A program made the position numbers and the translations under genes. 23,414 bases of DNA from a virus: the IMG/VR virus record IMGVR_UViG_3300044639_000249, positions 1 through 23,414 of that record; one strand, given 5' to 3'. Below the pieces are notes generated by a model. That model saw only the letters and a program-made list of their open reading frames with translations. It was not told the origin of the DNA and searched no databases. How positions within the stretch are numbered: position 1 is the stretch's first letter; the number at the start of each line of letters is the position of its first letter. Shown in pieces: positions 13,639 through 21,342 of the stretch.

Positions 13639-15837
13639 ATGGCTGAAGAAATAGTATTTAAGACCACCGTTGATACTGGCAATAGTGTCAGTGCAATTAA
13701 CAACGTTGATAAAGCGTTAAAGGAAGTAGACCAAACGGCTAAGTCAACTGGCACGGATGTAAACAAAGCATTTGATGACTTAAATAAAAAGGTTGAAAGT
13801 GGGGAGTTAACAGTTCGACAATTAACAAAAGCCGTAAAGGAATACACAACTATTGCAATACAAGCTGGAGAAGATAGTCCAATAGGTCAACAAGCGATTA
13901 AACAAGCTGGGGAGTTAAAGGATAGATTAGGGGATTTACAAACTCAAATTAATGCAGCTGCTAATGACGGGCGTAATATGCAAACGGCTCTTCAAGTTGG
14001 TCAAGGAGTTGCGGCGGGTTATGCAGTTGCTCAGGGTGCAATGGCTTTGTTTGGTAGCGAATCGAAAGACCTACAAAAAACACTTGTTAAATTACAAGCA
14101 GTTCAAGCGGTATTGGCGGGACTTGAAGAAATAAGAGCAATTTTAGAGAAAGAAAGTTTAGTACGTATTAAAGCCAAATTAATATTTGATAAGATTAAAA
14201 TAGCTAGTGAATACGCTTACACAACTGCAATCGGTACAAGTACGGGAGCGTTGAAACTTGCTAGACTTGCAATGTTAGCTTTGCCAATATTTGCAATAAT
14301 TGCTGGATTAGTTGCAATAGCTGGGGCAATGGGAGCGTTTGGAGATTCATCAGAAGATGCTAGGTTAAAACAAAAGGCATTGAATGAAGAAATGAAGAAA
14401 GATGTTGAGCAAATGGAAGGAATCGTTAAGGCACGACAAAAAAGAGTTAATCAATCAGTAGGAGAAAGAGGTTATATTGAGCAAGAAATCAAAATGATGA
14501 AAGCGAAAGGTGCAACTGCTCAAGAAATAAATGATAAAGAGAAAGAATTATTTAATAAAAAAATCGAGAATATAAAAGAGGAGGGTAGGCAATTAGACCA
14601 ATCAAATAAACATGGAAGAGCTAGAGCTTGGAAATTGCATAACGAAATGCAAGAATTAAAAAGAGATGAAGTTGTAAGGCAAGCTGAATTTAATAAAACA
14701 ATTAATGAACAAAATGAAGCAAGTGCAGAAGAGGCTAAAAAAAATAAAGACAAAAGGGATGCTAAAATACTATCAGATGCTAAATTACAAGCTGATAAAC
14801 GTTTAGAACTCGCAAGAACTATTGAAGATTTAATGATTGCTAATATTCAAGATAGTGATTTAAGACAATTAGAAGAGTTACGAGTTAGACATGAAAGAGA
14901 ACGTCAAGAATTAGTTGCTAAGTTTGGCAATGATGCCGTATTGATTAAGGAGTTAACAGAAAAACAAAGTAATGAGGTTTCAGTATTAAACACAGAATTA
15001 TTAACTCAAAGAACTGAAAAGGAAAAAGAAGAAAATGCGAAAATATTAGAACTTAAAAACAAAGACGCAAAAGCAACCTTAGAGGCTAAGCTAATTAACA
15101 TTCGTGAAGATTTTGAACTAGAACAAGAACTTAAGTTAGAACTTGCTAAACTTGAAATGGAGCAAGCTTTGCAAAATACAGAATTAACGGAGGGAGAAAA
15201 GCTAAAAATAAAAGCTGAATATAGCGCTAAAGTAGATGAAATAAATAAAGCCTCTGCTGATAAAGAAAAAGCAGTAAATGAAGAATCTGTTAAACAAGGT
15301 TACGACATTACAGAAAAGTCTTTACAATCAATCCAAAATCTAAGTGACATCTATTTTAGTTCTAAGATGGGTAAACTAGAAAAGGGAAGTGCAGAGGAAG
15401 AAAAGTTTGCACGTAAACAATTCGAGATTAACAAAGCTATGCAAATCGGTGGCGCTATAATAGATGGCGCGAAAGCAGTTACAGCATCTTTGGCTAGTTC
15501 ACCAGTCGCTATTGGTCCCGTTCCAAATCCAGTTGGTATTGCATCTTTAGCGTTGGCAGTTACTTCAAGTGTTGCAAGTATAGCGAAAATTGCTAGTACT
15601 AAGTTCGGTGGCACGGGTGGCGGTGGAGTTAATACTCCTACAGTTCCAACAAATAACGGTGGTGGCACAGATGCTAATTCAACACAAGCTAACAATATGG
15701 GAAATACTAGTCAGGTTTCAAGTGTTGGGTTAATTGATAACTCTACTGGAATAAAAGTAACGGTTGTAGATAGCGAAATTAAAGCCGTAATGGACGCTTC
15801 AGCACAGACAAATGTAGTTTCTACACTAGGAGGTTAA
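13639..15837 (+). CDS. Tail tape measure protein
   Basis: A 732-residue protein that sets tail length and is ejected with the DNA. It begins with V-F-K-T-T-V-D-T-G-N-S-V-S-A-I-N-N, the opening seen in many tape measures of this group. A hydrophobic region follows (about 120-138 and a clear membrane-like segment at 211-233, L-A-L-P-I-F-A-I-I-A-G-L-V-A). Next comes a long, highly charged coiled coil (about 243-590) full of E, K and A heptads. A second hydrophobic stretch (about 606-655) then leads to a glycine/asparagine-rich tail. At about 0.15 nm per residue a tail near 110 nm is predicted. It is followed by a 65-nt gap with a hairpin and a -7-like box, so it ends the tail operon. Confidence 0.85.
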   Translation: MAEEIVFKTTVDTGNSVSAINNVDKALKEVDQTAKSTGTDVNKAFDDLNKKVESGELTVRQLTKAVKEYTTIAIQAGEDSPIGQQAIKQAGELKDRLGDLQTQINAAANDGRNMQTALQVGQGVAAGYAVAQGAMALFGSESKDLQKTLVKLQAVQAVLAGLEEIRAILEKESLVRIKAKLIFDKIKIASEYAYTTAIGTSTGALKLARLAMLALPIFAIIAGLVAIAGAMGAFGDSSEDARLKQKALNEEMKKDVEQMEGIVKARQKRVNQSVGERGYIEQEIKMMKAKGATAQEINDKEKELFNKKIENIKEEGRQLDQSNKHGRARAWKLHNEMQELKRDEVVRQAEFNKTINEQNEASAEEAKKNKDKRDAKILSDAKLQADKRLELARTIEDLMIANIQDSDLRQLEELRVRHERERQELVAKFGNDAVLIKELTEKQSNEVSVLNTELLTQRTEKEKEENAKILELKNKDAKATLEAKLINIREDFELEQELKLELAKLEMEQALQNTELTEGEKLKIKAEYSAKVDEINKASADKEKAVNEESVKQGYDITEKSLQSIQNLSDIYFSSKMGKLEKGSAEEEKFARKQFEINKAMQIGGAIIDGAKAVTASLASSPVAIGPVPNPVGIASLALAVTSSVASIAKIASTKFGGTGGGGVNTPTVPTNNGGGTDANSTQANNMGNTSQVSSVGLIDNSTGIKVTVVDSEIKAVMDASAQTNVVSTLGG

Positions 15838-15841
15838 ACTC

Positions 15842-15864
15842 TTATTTAGAATTAATCTAAATAA
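15842..15864 (+). terminator. AT-rich hairpin after the tape measure gene, related to the terminator at 18511
   Basis: TTATTTAGA (15842-15850) and TCTAAATAA (15856-15864) form a perfect 9-bp stem with a five-base loop. No T-run follows, so it is a weak candidate for intrinsic termination and may instead mark an mRNA end or processing point. Its arms are almost those of the strong terminator at 18511-18549. Confidence 0.4.
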
Positions 15865-15890
15865 AACGTAAATAATTCAATATTAATTAA

Positions 15891-15898
15891 TAACTTTA
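15891..15898 (+). promoter_or_regulatory. -7-like box (TAACTTTA) 4 nt before the protease start
   Basis: TAACTTTA differs from the TAnnTTTG consensus only at the last base and ends four bases before the ATG at 15903. No TTG lies 17-23 nt upstream. Its surroundings, AATTAATA then CTTTATA, recur at 23282-23298 before another ATG, also with four bases between box and ATG. Confidence 0.4.
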
Positions 15899-15902
15899 TA
15901 TT

Positions 15903-16973
15903 ATGTTACCAATTTACAAGCTAACTATTAACGACAATGACGACACTGGTGTTGATTACAATGCCTTTGTTGACACTCCAGCACATTTAAAAGCGTTCAT
16001 TGCTTTTAACGAGTCAATGCCTTATCAATTCAAAGAAGAACAACGTATCGTTACGGGTGTTATGATGAGTGCAAATACTTTGATCTACAGAAACAGTCCC
16101 GATATTGGAGAGCATCAAGTATTTTTTGATTCTGAAACTATTAAGCAAATTGTTTTAAAGTTCTTCAAAAATAGTTTTGGGAATAATGTAAACAAAATGC
16201 ACAATGAAAATGATAAAGTAAAACAAACTACAATGTTCGAAAGTTATTTTATTGATTCTAAACGTGGCATTAATGCACCAATTGAATTTGAGAAACAAAA
16301 CCTACAAGACGGGACATGGATAGCATCTTATAAAGTTGAAGATGACAAACTATGGAGCGAAGTTAAAAGCGGTAAATTTCAAGGTTTTAGTGTTGAGGGA
16401 ATTTTTGACAGAATACAAGTAAATTTAAAAACAAATAATAAACAAAAGATGAACAAAAAAGAAGTAACAGGAAAGTCACTTTTTGAGCGTGTGTTTGGAA
16501 AAGCCAAGTTTGAAGATGTGCCAGTTACAGAAGAAAATGTTTCAACATTTGCAGAAATTACATCAATAGATGGCACGGTGCTGACTTATGAGGGTGATTT
16601 GGTAGTTGATGAAACGCCTATCTTCGTAACTGATGAGAACGGGGATAAATTACCAGCTCCACCTCAAGACTATCAATGTGAAATTGATGGAGTAGTAACA
16701 ATTATTTCAGTTAATGAAAGTGGTATACTTTCAAATGTTGAAGTTGTAGAGATTGAAGAGGAAATGGCATCCGATAAAGAAGCTATTTTGACAGAGGTTT
16801 CAGAAGTTATGAAAGCAACTTTGGAGCAAACATTCAAAGCTATTGAGGAATTGAAAGCAGAGATTAAAGCTATCAAAGGAGCAAAAGAAAGTAAGTTCAA
16901 CAACGATGCAAAAGTAGGAGCAAAAACAGCAGTTAAAATGACTGCAAGTGAAATTTTAAGTTTAAACAAATAA
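15903..16973 (+). CDS. XkdF-like prohead protease fused to scaffold
   Basis: A 356-residue two-part protein. Residues 1-175 are an XkdF-type prohead protease: Y-N-A-F-V-D-T-P-A-H-L-K-A-F, R-I-V-T-G-V-M-M-S-A-N, then K-M-H-N-E-N-D (likely catalytic H100) and F-Q-G-F-S-V-E-G (likely nucleophile S163). Residues 183-356 form the scaffold: an acidic region with a small beta segment (L-P-A-P-P-Q-D-Y at 251-258) and a C-terminal coiled coil at about 285-330 (E-A-I-L-T-E-V-S-E-V). The protease trims scaffold and capsid during prohead maturation. An ATG at codon 183, after an A-rich stretch, could also yield scaffold alone. It lies 11 nt upstream of the capsid gene. Confidence 0.78.
   Translation: MLPIYKLTINDNDDTGVDYNAFVDTPAHLKAFIAFNESMPYQFKEEQRIVTGVMMSANTLIYRNSPDIGEHQVFFDSETIKQIVLKFFKNSFGNNVNKMHNENDKVKQTTMFESYFIDSKRGINAPIEFEKQNLQDGTWIASYKVEDDKLWSEVKSGKFQGFSVEGIFDRIQVNLKTNNKQKMNKKEVTGKSLFERVFGKAKFEDVPVTEENVSTFAEITSIDGTVLTYEGDLVVDETPIFVTDENGDKLPAPPQDYQCEIDGVVTIISVNESGILSNVEVVEIEEEMASDKEAILTEVSEVMKATLEQTFKAIEELKAEIKAIKGAKESKFNNDAKVGAKTAVKMTASEILSLNK
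16449..16973 (+). other. Possible internal start producing free scaffold (174 aa)
   Basis: Codon 183 of the protease gene is ATG (16449-16451), preceded by ATAATAAACAAAAG, which looks like the A-rich start contexts of this phage (compare AATAAAAAG before the capsid ATG). It falls exactly at the boundary between protease and scaffold parts. In lambda an analogous in-frame internal start makes the scaffold Nu3. The frame is shared with the full protein, so this is an inference from context. Confidence 0.35.
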
Positions 16974-16984
16974 AAAATAAAAAG

Positions 16985-17971
16985 ATGCAAAAAATTGGAA
17001 AATTGGGTAAAGCCCTTAAAGAGAAATTTGATTACGATGTAGTTGGTTTACCAGCATGGACTGACAATACAATGCCAGTAGTTATTACTGACTTGATTAA
17101 TAATTCAGAGTTCTTAAACTCTTTGACTTTAGAGTCAGATGTTAAAGGAACAAAAGAAATCGCTTTGTTGAATGCTGATGTAGCACTTCAAGCGAAAGTT
17201 GCTTGTACTCCATCTCCTGATGGTTCTGTAATTTTCACAAAAGCAGACCTTACAACAGTACCTTTGTATATGGGTATTGAGTTTTGTAATGAAGACTTGA
17301 ACGGTAAAATGACTCAAATCTTAAACAAGTTAGGATTGAAGATGCAAGATGGTCAATTGCCAGCTGATTTAGAAACTATATTAGGTGCTTACTTAGGTAA
17401 ACTTTTACAACGTAAAGCGCAATTGTTAGTTGTTTCAGGTGATACTACATCTTTGGATGCAGAACTTGTATTGATGAATGGTTTACGCCACATCCTTGTA
17501 AACAATGCAGACGTTTTGACATTTGATGCACCAGATGCTACAATGACAACTACAAATGCTTATTCTCAATTTTTAGGAGTACATGATAAAATCCCTACTG
17601 AATTATTTGATAACGAAATGACTATCAAAATTTACACGGGACGTACAGAGGCTAGAAAATGTATTACTGCTTGGAATACTGCTAATCAATACGATAGAGT
17701 AGATGTTGTAAACACTAAGTCTAGTGTATCTTTCATATTGCCGGGAACAAATGTTGAAGTTGTAACTTTACCTGAACTTGATGGTAAATCAGAAGTTTAT
17801 GCTATGCCTTTAGATTTAACATTCTTAGGAGTTGATTCTATGGATGATATGAATTTTGAGGTTAAGTATGATGCTTACAATGATAAATTGAAAGCTGAAG
17901 CATCTTTCAGACTAGGTACTCAAATCGTTTGGGGACAATACTTCGTTAGATTAGAATTGTTAAACTCTTAA
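16985..17971 (+). CDS. Major capsid protein (HK97 fold)
   Basis: A 328-residue protein directly after the protease/scaffold gene and before the tail tube gene, the canonical place for the main shell protein. The N-terminal arm (about 1-40) is basic and helical. E-F-C-N-E-D-L-N-G-K-M and a helical stretch L-E-T-I-L-G-A-Y-L-G-K-L-L-Q-R-K-A follow, then the peripheral strands with I-K-I-Y-T-G-R-T-E-A-R. Near the C-terminus V-V-T-L-P-E-L-D-G and A-M-P-L-D-L-T-F-L-G-V-D resemble the A-domain strand pair of Bacteroidota-phage capsid proteins. The very regular, AT-ending codon use suggests strong expression. Confidence 0.82.
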   Translation: MQKIGKLGKALKEKFDYDVVGLPAWTDNTMPVVITDLINNSEFLNSLTLESDVKGTKEIALLNADVALQAKVACTPSPDGSVIFTKADLTTVPLYMGIEFCNEDLNGKMTQILNKLGLKMQDGQLPADLETILGAYLGKLLQRKAQLLVVSGDTTSLDAELVLMNGLRHILVNNADVLTFDAPDATMTTTNAYSQFLGVHDKIPTELFDNEMTIKIYTGRTEARKCITAWNTANQYDRVDVVNTKSSVSFILPGTNVEVVTLPELDGKSEVYAMPLDLTFLGVDSMDDMNFEVKYDAYNDKLKAEASFRLGTQIVWGQYFVRLELLNS

Positions 17972-17981
17972 TTAAAATATT

Positions 17982-18491
17982 ATGTGTGAAATCCTAGAGG
18001 GAAAGAACGCAGTATGTGATAGCGTAGGTGGTATAAAAGCCATCTACGCTTGGAATACTGCAGACGCTACAATAACAAAGGCAAACGGTACTATTTCAGC
18101 ACTTGCATTAACTGCTGGTAAATACGTTCACAAGTTTTTTGTTGAAATGGAAACGTCTAAATTTACTGCTACCAAAATCGGTGACAGACCAAGACAATCA
18201 GTTGCTTATGAAAATGTTGGAACAATGACATTATCAGGTAATACTGCTACTGATATTATTAACTTAGAAGCATTGGAAATTTCAAGAACAACATTCGCAG
18301 TTGAATTGAATGACGGAACTTATGAAGTATTTTTTGAAACTAATGGAGCTATGGTTTCAGGAGTTAGAGATACGGGACAAGCTTATGAAGATGCTAATGG
18401 GAACGTTTTAACTCTTTCAGGTAAAGAAAAAAACAGACCTAATAAAATTAGTGGTGGTTTAATTACTGCATTATTAGACCCAGTTTCTTAA
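17982..18491 (+). CDS. Major tail (tube) protein, probable
   Basis: A 169-residue protein ten bases after the capsid gene. It starts M-C-E-I-L-E-G-K-N-A and continues G-G-I-K-A-I-Y-A-W-N-T-A-D-A, then a strand-rich middle K-Y-V-H-K-F-F-V-E-M-E and T-M-T-L-S-G, and later T-Y-E-V-F-F-E-T-N-G-A-M-V-S-G-V, D-A-N-G-N and L-S-G-K-E-K. The succession of GG-x-x-x-IY, a beta sandwich and a glycine-flanked 'G-V-x-D-x-G' loop is what I expect for tail tube proteins of siphoviruses in this group. It is the last gene of the head cassette and is followed by a strong terminator. A minor head protein is the main alternative. Confidence 0.6.
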   Translation: MCEILEGKNAVCDSVGGIKAIYAWNTADATITKANGTISALALTAGKYVHKFFVEMETSKFTATKIGDRPRQSVAYENVGTMTLSGNTATDIINLEALEISRTTFAVELNDGTYEVFFETNGAMVSGVRDTGQAYEDANGNVLTLSGKEKNRPNKISGGLITALLDPVS

Positions 18492-18510
18492 TAATTATTA
18501 TTAATTTTTG

Positions 18511-18549
18511 AAAACCTTATTTAGATTTATTCTAAGTAAGGTTTTTTTT
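18511..18549 (+). terminator. Strong intrinsic terminator after the capsid/tail tube cassette
   Basis: AAAACCTTATTTAGA (18511-18525) pairs with TCTAAGTAAGGTTTT (18531-18545) with one G-U wobble, giving a stem of about 15 bp and a five-base loop TTTAT, ending in a run of eight T (18542-18549). It would end transcripts from the head cassette before the block that starts at 18563. Confidence 0.85.
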
Positions 18550-18550
18550 G

Positions 18551-18558
18551 TATCTTTG
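18551..18558 (+). promoter_or_regulatory. -7-like box (TATCTTTG) 4 nt before a start codon
   Basis: TATCTTTG ends four bases before the ATG at 18563 and begins straight after the T-run of the terminator. It fits the Bacteroidota -7 consensus exactly, without a clear -33 TTG. Since the terminator stops incoming transcripts, some promoter is needed here for the portal block, which strengthens the call. Confidence 0.55.
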
Positions 18559-18562
18559 AAGT

Positions 18563-18952
18563 ATGACAATTCTAATAACAAAAAATAGTTTAAACATTAT
18601 AGCCTTGACATTGTCAGAGTTAGAAGATGAAAGCTTAGATATTAATTGGCTATTTAGATTCACAAAAGACCAAGGAAAACAAGAAATACTTTGCTATTTA
18701 ACAGACTTAAATGCAAGCACGGCTAGATACAATCTATTTAATTTGTTAGAGGGTACGGATGCCACGTTTACAAAGTTAGGAGATTATACATACCAAGTTT
18801 ATCAGATGCCTGATGGTGGTTCTTTAGATTACAGTTTAGGTATTCAAGTAGAGATTGGAAAAGTAAGAGTAAAAGACAGTATTACAGTAGTGCCTAATTC
18901 ATTTGAGCCTACGTTAACAGCAAATATTTATGGAGGAGAAACAATCAGTTAA
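18563..18952 (+). CDS. Small structural protein between tail tube and portal (129 aa)
   Basis: A 129-residue beta-rich protein. Visible stretches are I-N-W-L-F-R-F-T-K-D, A-R-Y-N-L-F-N-L-L-E-G-T-D-A-T-F, then G-D-Y-T-Y-Q-V-Y-Q-M and a late V-E-I-G-K-V-R-V. This 'xYNxFxLxEG ... G-x-Y-x-Y-x-V-Y' arrangement is found in small uncharacterised proteins encoded among head/tail genes of Bacteroidota phages, probably with an immunoglobulin-like fold. It is the first gene after the terminator and box at 18511-18558 and overlaps the portal gene by 23 nt. Whether it decorates the head or belongs to the neck is unknown. Confidence 0.55.
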   Translation: MTILITKNSLNIIALTLSELEDESLDINWLFRFTKDQGKQEILCYLTDLNASTARYNLFNLLEGTDATFTKLGDYTYQVYQMPDGGSLDYSLGIQVEIGKVRVKDSITVVPNSFEPTLTANIYGGETIS

Positions 18953-20801
18953 TACGTATAACCATTTTAGGGAAGTTGCTATAATAGAACCTATTGAAAC
19001 GGTAGCAAAAGAGGGTTGGGTTAAATGGGGAGTAGACAATCTATACCCGCAATTCTTATGGTCGCTTTATGTTAACAGTCCAATTCATGGAGGAATTATA
19101 AACTCTAAAAACACTTTTATTTCGGGAGCTGGTTTAAAGTACGAGGGTGCAGAAAACTGGGATGAGATAAACAAAAACGGTAGGTCTAAACATACACTAG
19201 ATGAACTTGTAGAAATGTACTCTTTAGACCAAGAAGTTGTAAACGGTTATTACATTCGATGTGTTTACGATGCTTTGAATGAAATGTGGCAACTAGAACA
19301 TTTAGATTTTGAGTTAATGCGACCTAATGAAAATGGAACGCTATTTTATTACTCTGAAAATTGGTCTACAAATAAGCAAAACGAAAAGACAAAATTTAAA
19401 ACGTACACAAGTTTTTTCAATCGTACAAGTGAAACAAAAGAATGTGTATTATTTGTAAAGGCTAAGAGTAGACAGTTTGTTTTAGAAACAAAAAAACTTA
19501 CTGCGGGACATTATCCAATTCCATTGTATAGTGGTGGTATTGATGCAATACTTACAGACGTTGAAATTAACTTTTTTAGATTATCGGAGGTTGTAAACGG
19601 TTACAAAGGCGGTACACTTATTAGTTTAAACAATGGTATCCCTGAAAGTGAAGAACAAGCCGATAAGATAGTAGACGACTTAAAACTAAACGCAACTGAT
19701 AAACGTAAACAAGGCGGTGTAAGTGTAACCTTTTCAGATGGTAAAGATAGAGAGCCTAGTATCGTACAATTGAACGGTAACGACTTAGATAAGCGTTATG
19801 AAAGTACGGAGGTTGGACTTTCTAAAAAGATATTTATAGCACATTCTGTGATTAACCCTAAAATGTTTGGTTACATTCAAGATTCTAGTTTATTTTCTAG
19901 TGACTTAGAGAAAGATTTTAACATATTCTCACAGACTTACATAGCTAAAAGACAGAAAAACATAGCAGATTCTTTGAACTTTGTACTTTCAGAGTTAAAT
20001 GGAATGACTGGAACAATATCTTTTAATGAATATAAGTTACAAATTGAAAACCAAATAGACGAAACTAATGCAGTTAGTAAGGCATTAAACTCAATGAGTC
20101 CATTAGTAGCTAATAAAGTACTATCTTCATTGACTAGTAACGAGATTAGAGCCTTAGCGAAACTTGCACCAATTGAGGGAGGTGATACAATACCAACGGC
20201 AACCGCTACTTTTTCAGCTGAAGACAATGAAACGCAAATACTAGATTTATTTTCAAGTTGTGGACGTTCAAAAAACGAGGTTAAGATTATCAAATCAGAG
20301 GAATTTAGTAACCAAACAGATGAACAAATAATCGAGGGGTTTTTTAAAGATAAATTTGCAGTTACAGATAATCAAAATCTAATACTTTCGATGTTGTCAA
20401 ATGGTGAAAGCTACGACGCTATTGTAAAGGCTTTGGATATGAAACCTATTGAAGTATCAAAAATCATTATAGGTCTACAAAGTAAAGGTTTATTAGACGG
20501 TGGTAAAGTAACTGATATAGGACTTCAAGAGATTATTCAAAAAGATGAAATTTCTGTTGTTTATTCATACGAGAAAAGACCAAATGCACCCGATCTTGTG
20601 AAAGGTGGTAAGTCAAGAGATTTTTGCGCTACTTTAATAAGACTAGATAAGGTTTACACACGTGAAGAAATAAACATGATAAGCACGGCGGTAAATCGTG
20701 ACGTATGGAGTTATAGAGGTGGGTGGTATCATAACCCTAACACAGATATAAACACCCCATCATGCAGACATTTTTGGAAACAAAACGTAATTTATAAATG
20801 A
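18930..20801 (+). CDS. Portal protein with winged-helix-like and C-terminal extensions
   Basis: A 623-residue protein. Residues 1 to about 415 are a portal: W-V-K-W-G-V-D-N-L-Y-P-Q-F at 30-42, N-S-P-I-H-G-G-I-I at 49-57, G-Y-Y-I-R-C-V-Y, and late helices with F-S-Q-T-Y-I-A-K-R-Q-K-N-I-A. After a low-complexity linker (about 416-435), residues 480-532 look like a winged helix (L-I-L-S-M-L-S, then Y-D-A-I-V-K-A-L, then L-Q-S-K-G-L-L, then V-T-D-I-G). Residues 547-618 carry a Cys/Arg/Trp-rich piece with Y-T-R-E-E-I, Y-R-G-G-W-Y and C-R-H-F-W, similar to C-terminal segments of MuF-like minor head proteins in this group. Portals are the twelve-fold DNA gate. The extension may therefore replace a separate minor head gene, which is absent here. 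Confidence 0.82.
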   Translation: MEEKQSVNTYNHFREVAIIEPIETVAKEGWVKWGVDNLYPQFLWSLYVNSPIHGGIINSKNTFISGAGLKYEGAENWDEINKNGRSKHTLDELVEMYSLDQEVVNGYYIRCVYDALNEMWQLEHLDFELMRPNENGTLFYYSENWSTNKQNEKTKFKTYTSFFNRTSETKECVLFVKAKSRQFVLETKKLTAGHYPIPLYSGGIDAILTDVEINFFRLSEVVNGYKGGTLISLNNGIPESEEQADKIVDDLKLNATDKRKQGGVSVTFSDGKDREPSIVQLNGNDLDKRYESTEVGLSKKIFIAHSVINPKMFGYIQDSSLFSSDLEKDFNIFSQTYIAKRQKNIADSLNFVLSELNGMTGTISFNEYKLQIENQIDETNAVSKALNSMSPLVANKVLSSLTSNEIRALAKLAPIEGGDTIPTATATFSAEDNETQILDLFSSCGRSKNEVKIIKSEEFSNQTDEQIIEGFFKDKFAVTDNQNLILSMLSNGESYDAIVKALDMKPIEVSKIIIGLQSKGLLDGGKVTDIGLQEIIQKDEISVVYSYEKRPNAPDLVKGGKSRDFCATLIRLDKVYTREEINMISTAVNRDVWSYRGGWYHNPNTDINTPSCRHFWKQNVIYK

Positions 20802-20802
20802 T

Positions 20803-21342
20803 ATGAGTGCATTCTTAATAAACGCTTACAACTTAAAGCAACTTTCGCTAATTCACGGCAATGTTGAAGATAGTATCTTAACTCCGACTATTAGAATAGT
20901 GCAAGACACAATGATTGAGCCTATAATAGGGACATCTTTGTACACTAGATTGCTAGAGGGTATTGATGCGGACGACTTAAACGCAGACGAAGTACTATTG
21001 ATGGATAGTTATATTATTCCAGTACTTGCAATGGGATGTAATTTAGAGGCTGTTGTTATGACTACCTACCAAATACGTAATAAAGCAACTGGAATAACGT
21101 CTGATGAGTTCTTAAAGGGTGCTAGTGAAAGCGAAGTTAATAGATTACAAGATTCTTTTAGGTCTAAATTTGAACATTACAGACAAAAGTTAATCAAATA
21201 TTTGAAGTATAACAGTAATTTATACCCTGAATACTACGAATATTTTTCAAATCCTGATAGTTTTTACGACTGTTTAACCGATGGAGGGGAGGGAATTAAG
21301 CCAGACTTAGGAAAGCCACGAAGTAATTTATATTTTAGATGA
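20803..21342 (+). CDS. Head-tail connector/adaptor protein (DUF6712-like)
   Basis: A 179-residue helical protein one base after the portal gene. It has I-R-I-V-Q-D-T-M-I-E-P-I-I-G-T-S-L-Y-T-R, the 'QD..I.P.LGT.LY..L' signature of head-completion adaptors common in Bacteroidota phages, then D-S-Y-I-I-P-V-L-A and a long amphipathic helix around L-Q-D-S-F-R-S-K-F-E-H-Y-R-Q-K-L. It would close the portal ring and bridge to the tail. The next gene starts at its stop (ATGA at 21339). I recall this as the DUF6712 family, but the number is from memory. Confidence 0.7.
   Translation: MSAFLINAYNLKQLSLIHGNVEDSILTPTIRIVQDTMIEPIIGTSLYTRLLEGIDADDLNADEVLLMDSYIIPVLAMGCNLEAVVMTTYQIRNKATGITSDEFLKGASESEVNRLQDSFRSKFEHYRQKLIKYLKYNSNLYPEYYEYFSNPDSFYDCLTDGGEGIKPDLGKPRSNLYFR

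Noticed and set aside
13952-14134. 60-codon + frame inside the tape measure gene
   Set aside because: An out-of-phase frame within a well-supported coding region, with no start context.
15351-15695. 114-codon frame on the minus strand inside the tape measure gene
   Set aside because: It mirrors the Gly/Ala-rich coding strand, has no promoter or neighbours on that strand, and the + strand gene is clear.
16673-16990. 105-codon minus-strand frame opposite the scaffold and capsid start
   Set aside because: It is antisense to an Ala/Glu/Lys-rich coiled coil, which gives open antisense frames by composition.
19937-20293. 118-codon frame on the minus strand inside the portal gene
   Set aside because: It is a shadow of the portal frame. 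No other gene in the window is on the minus strand.
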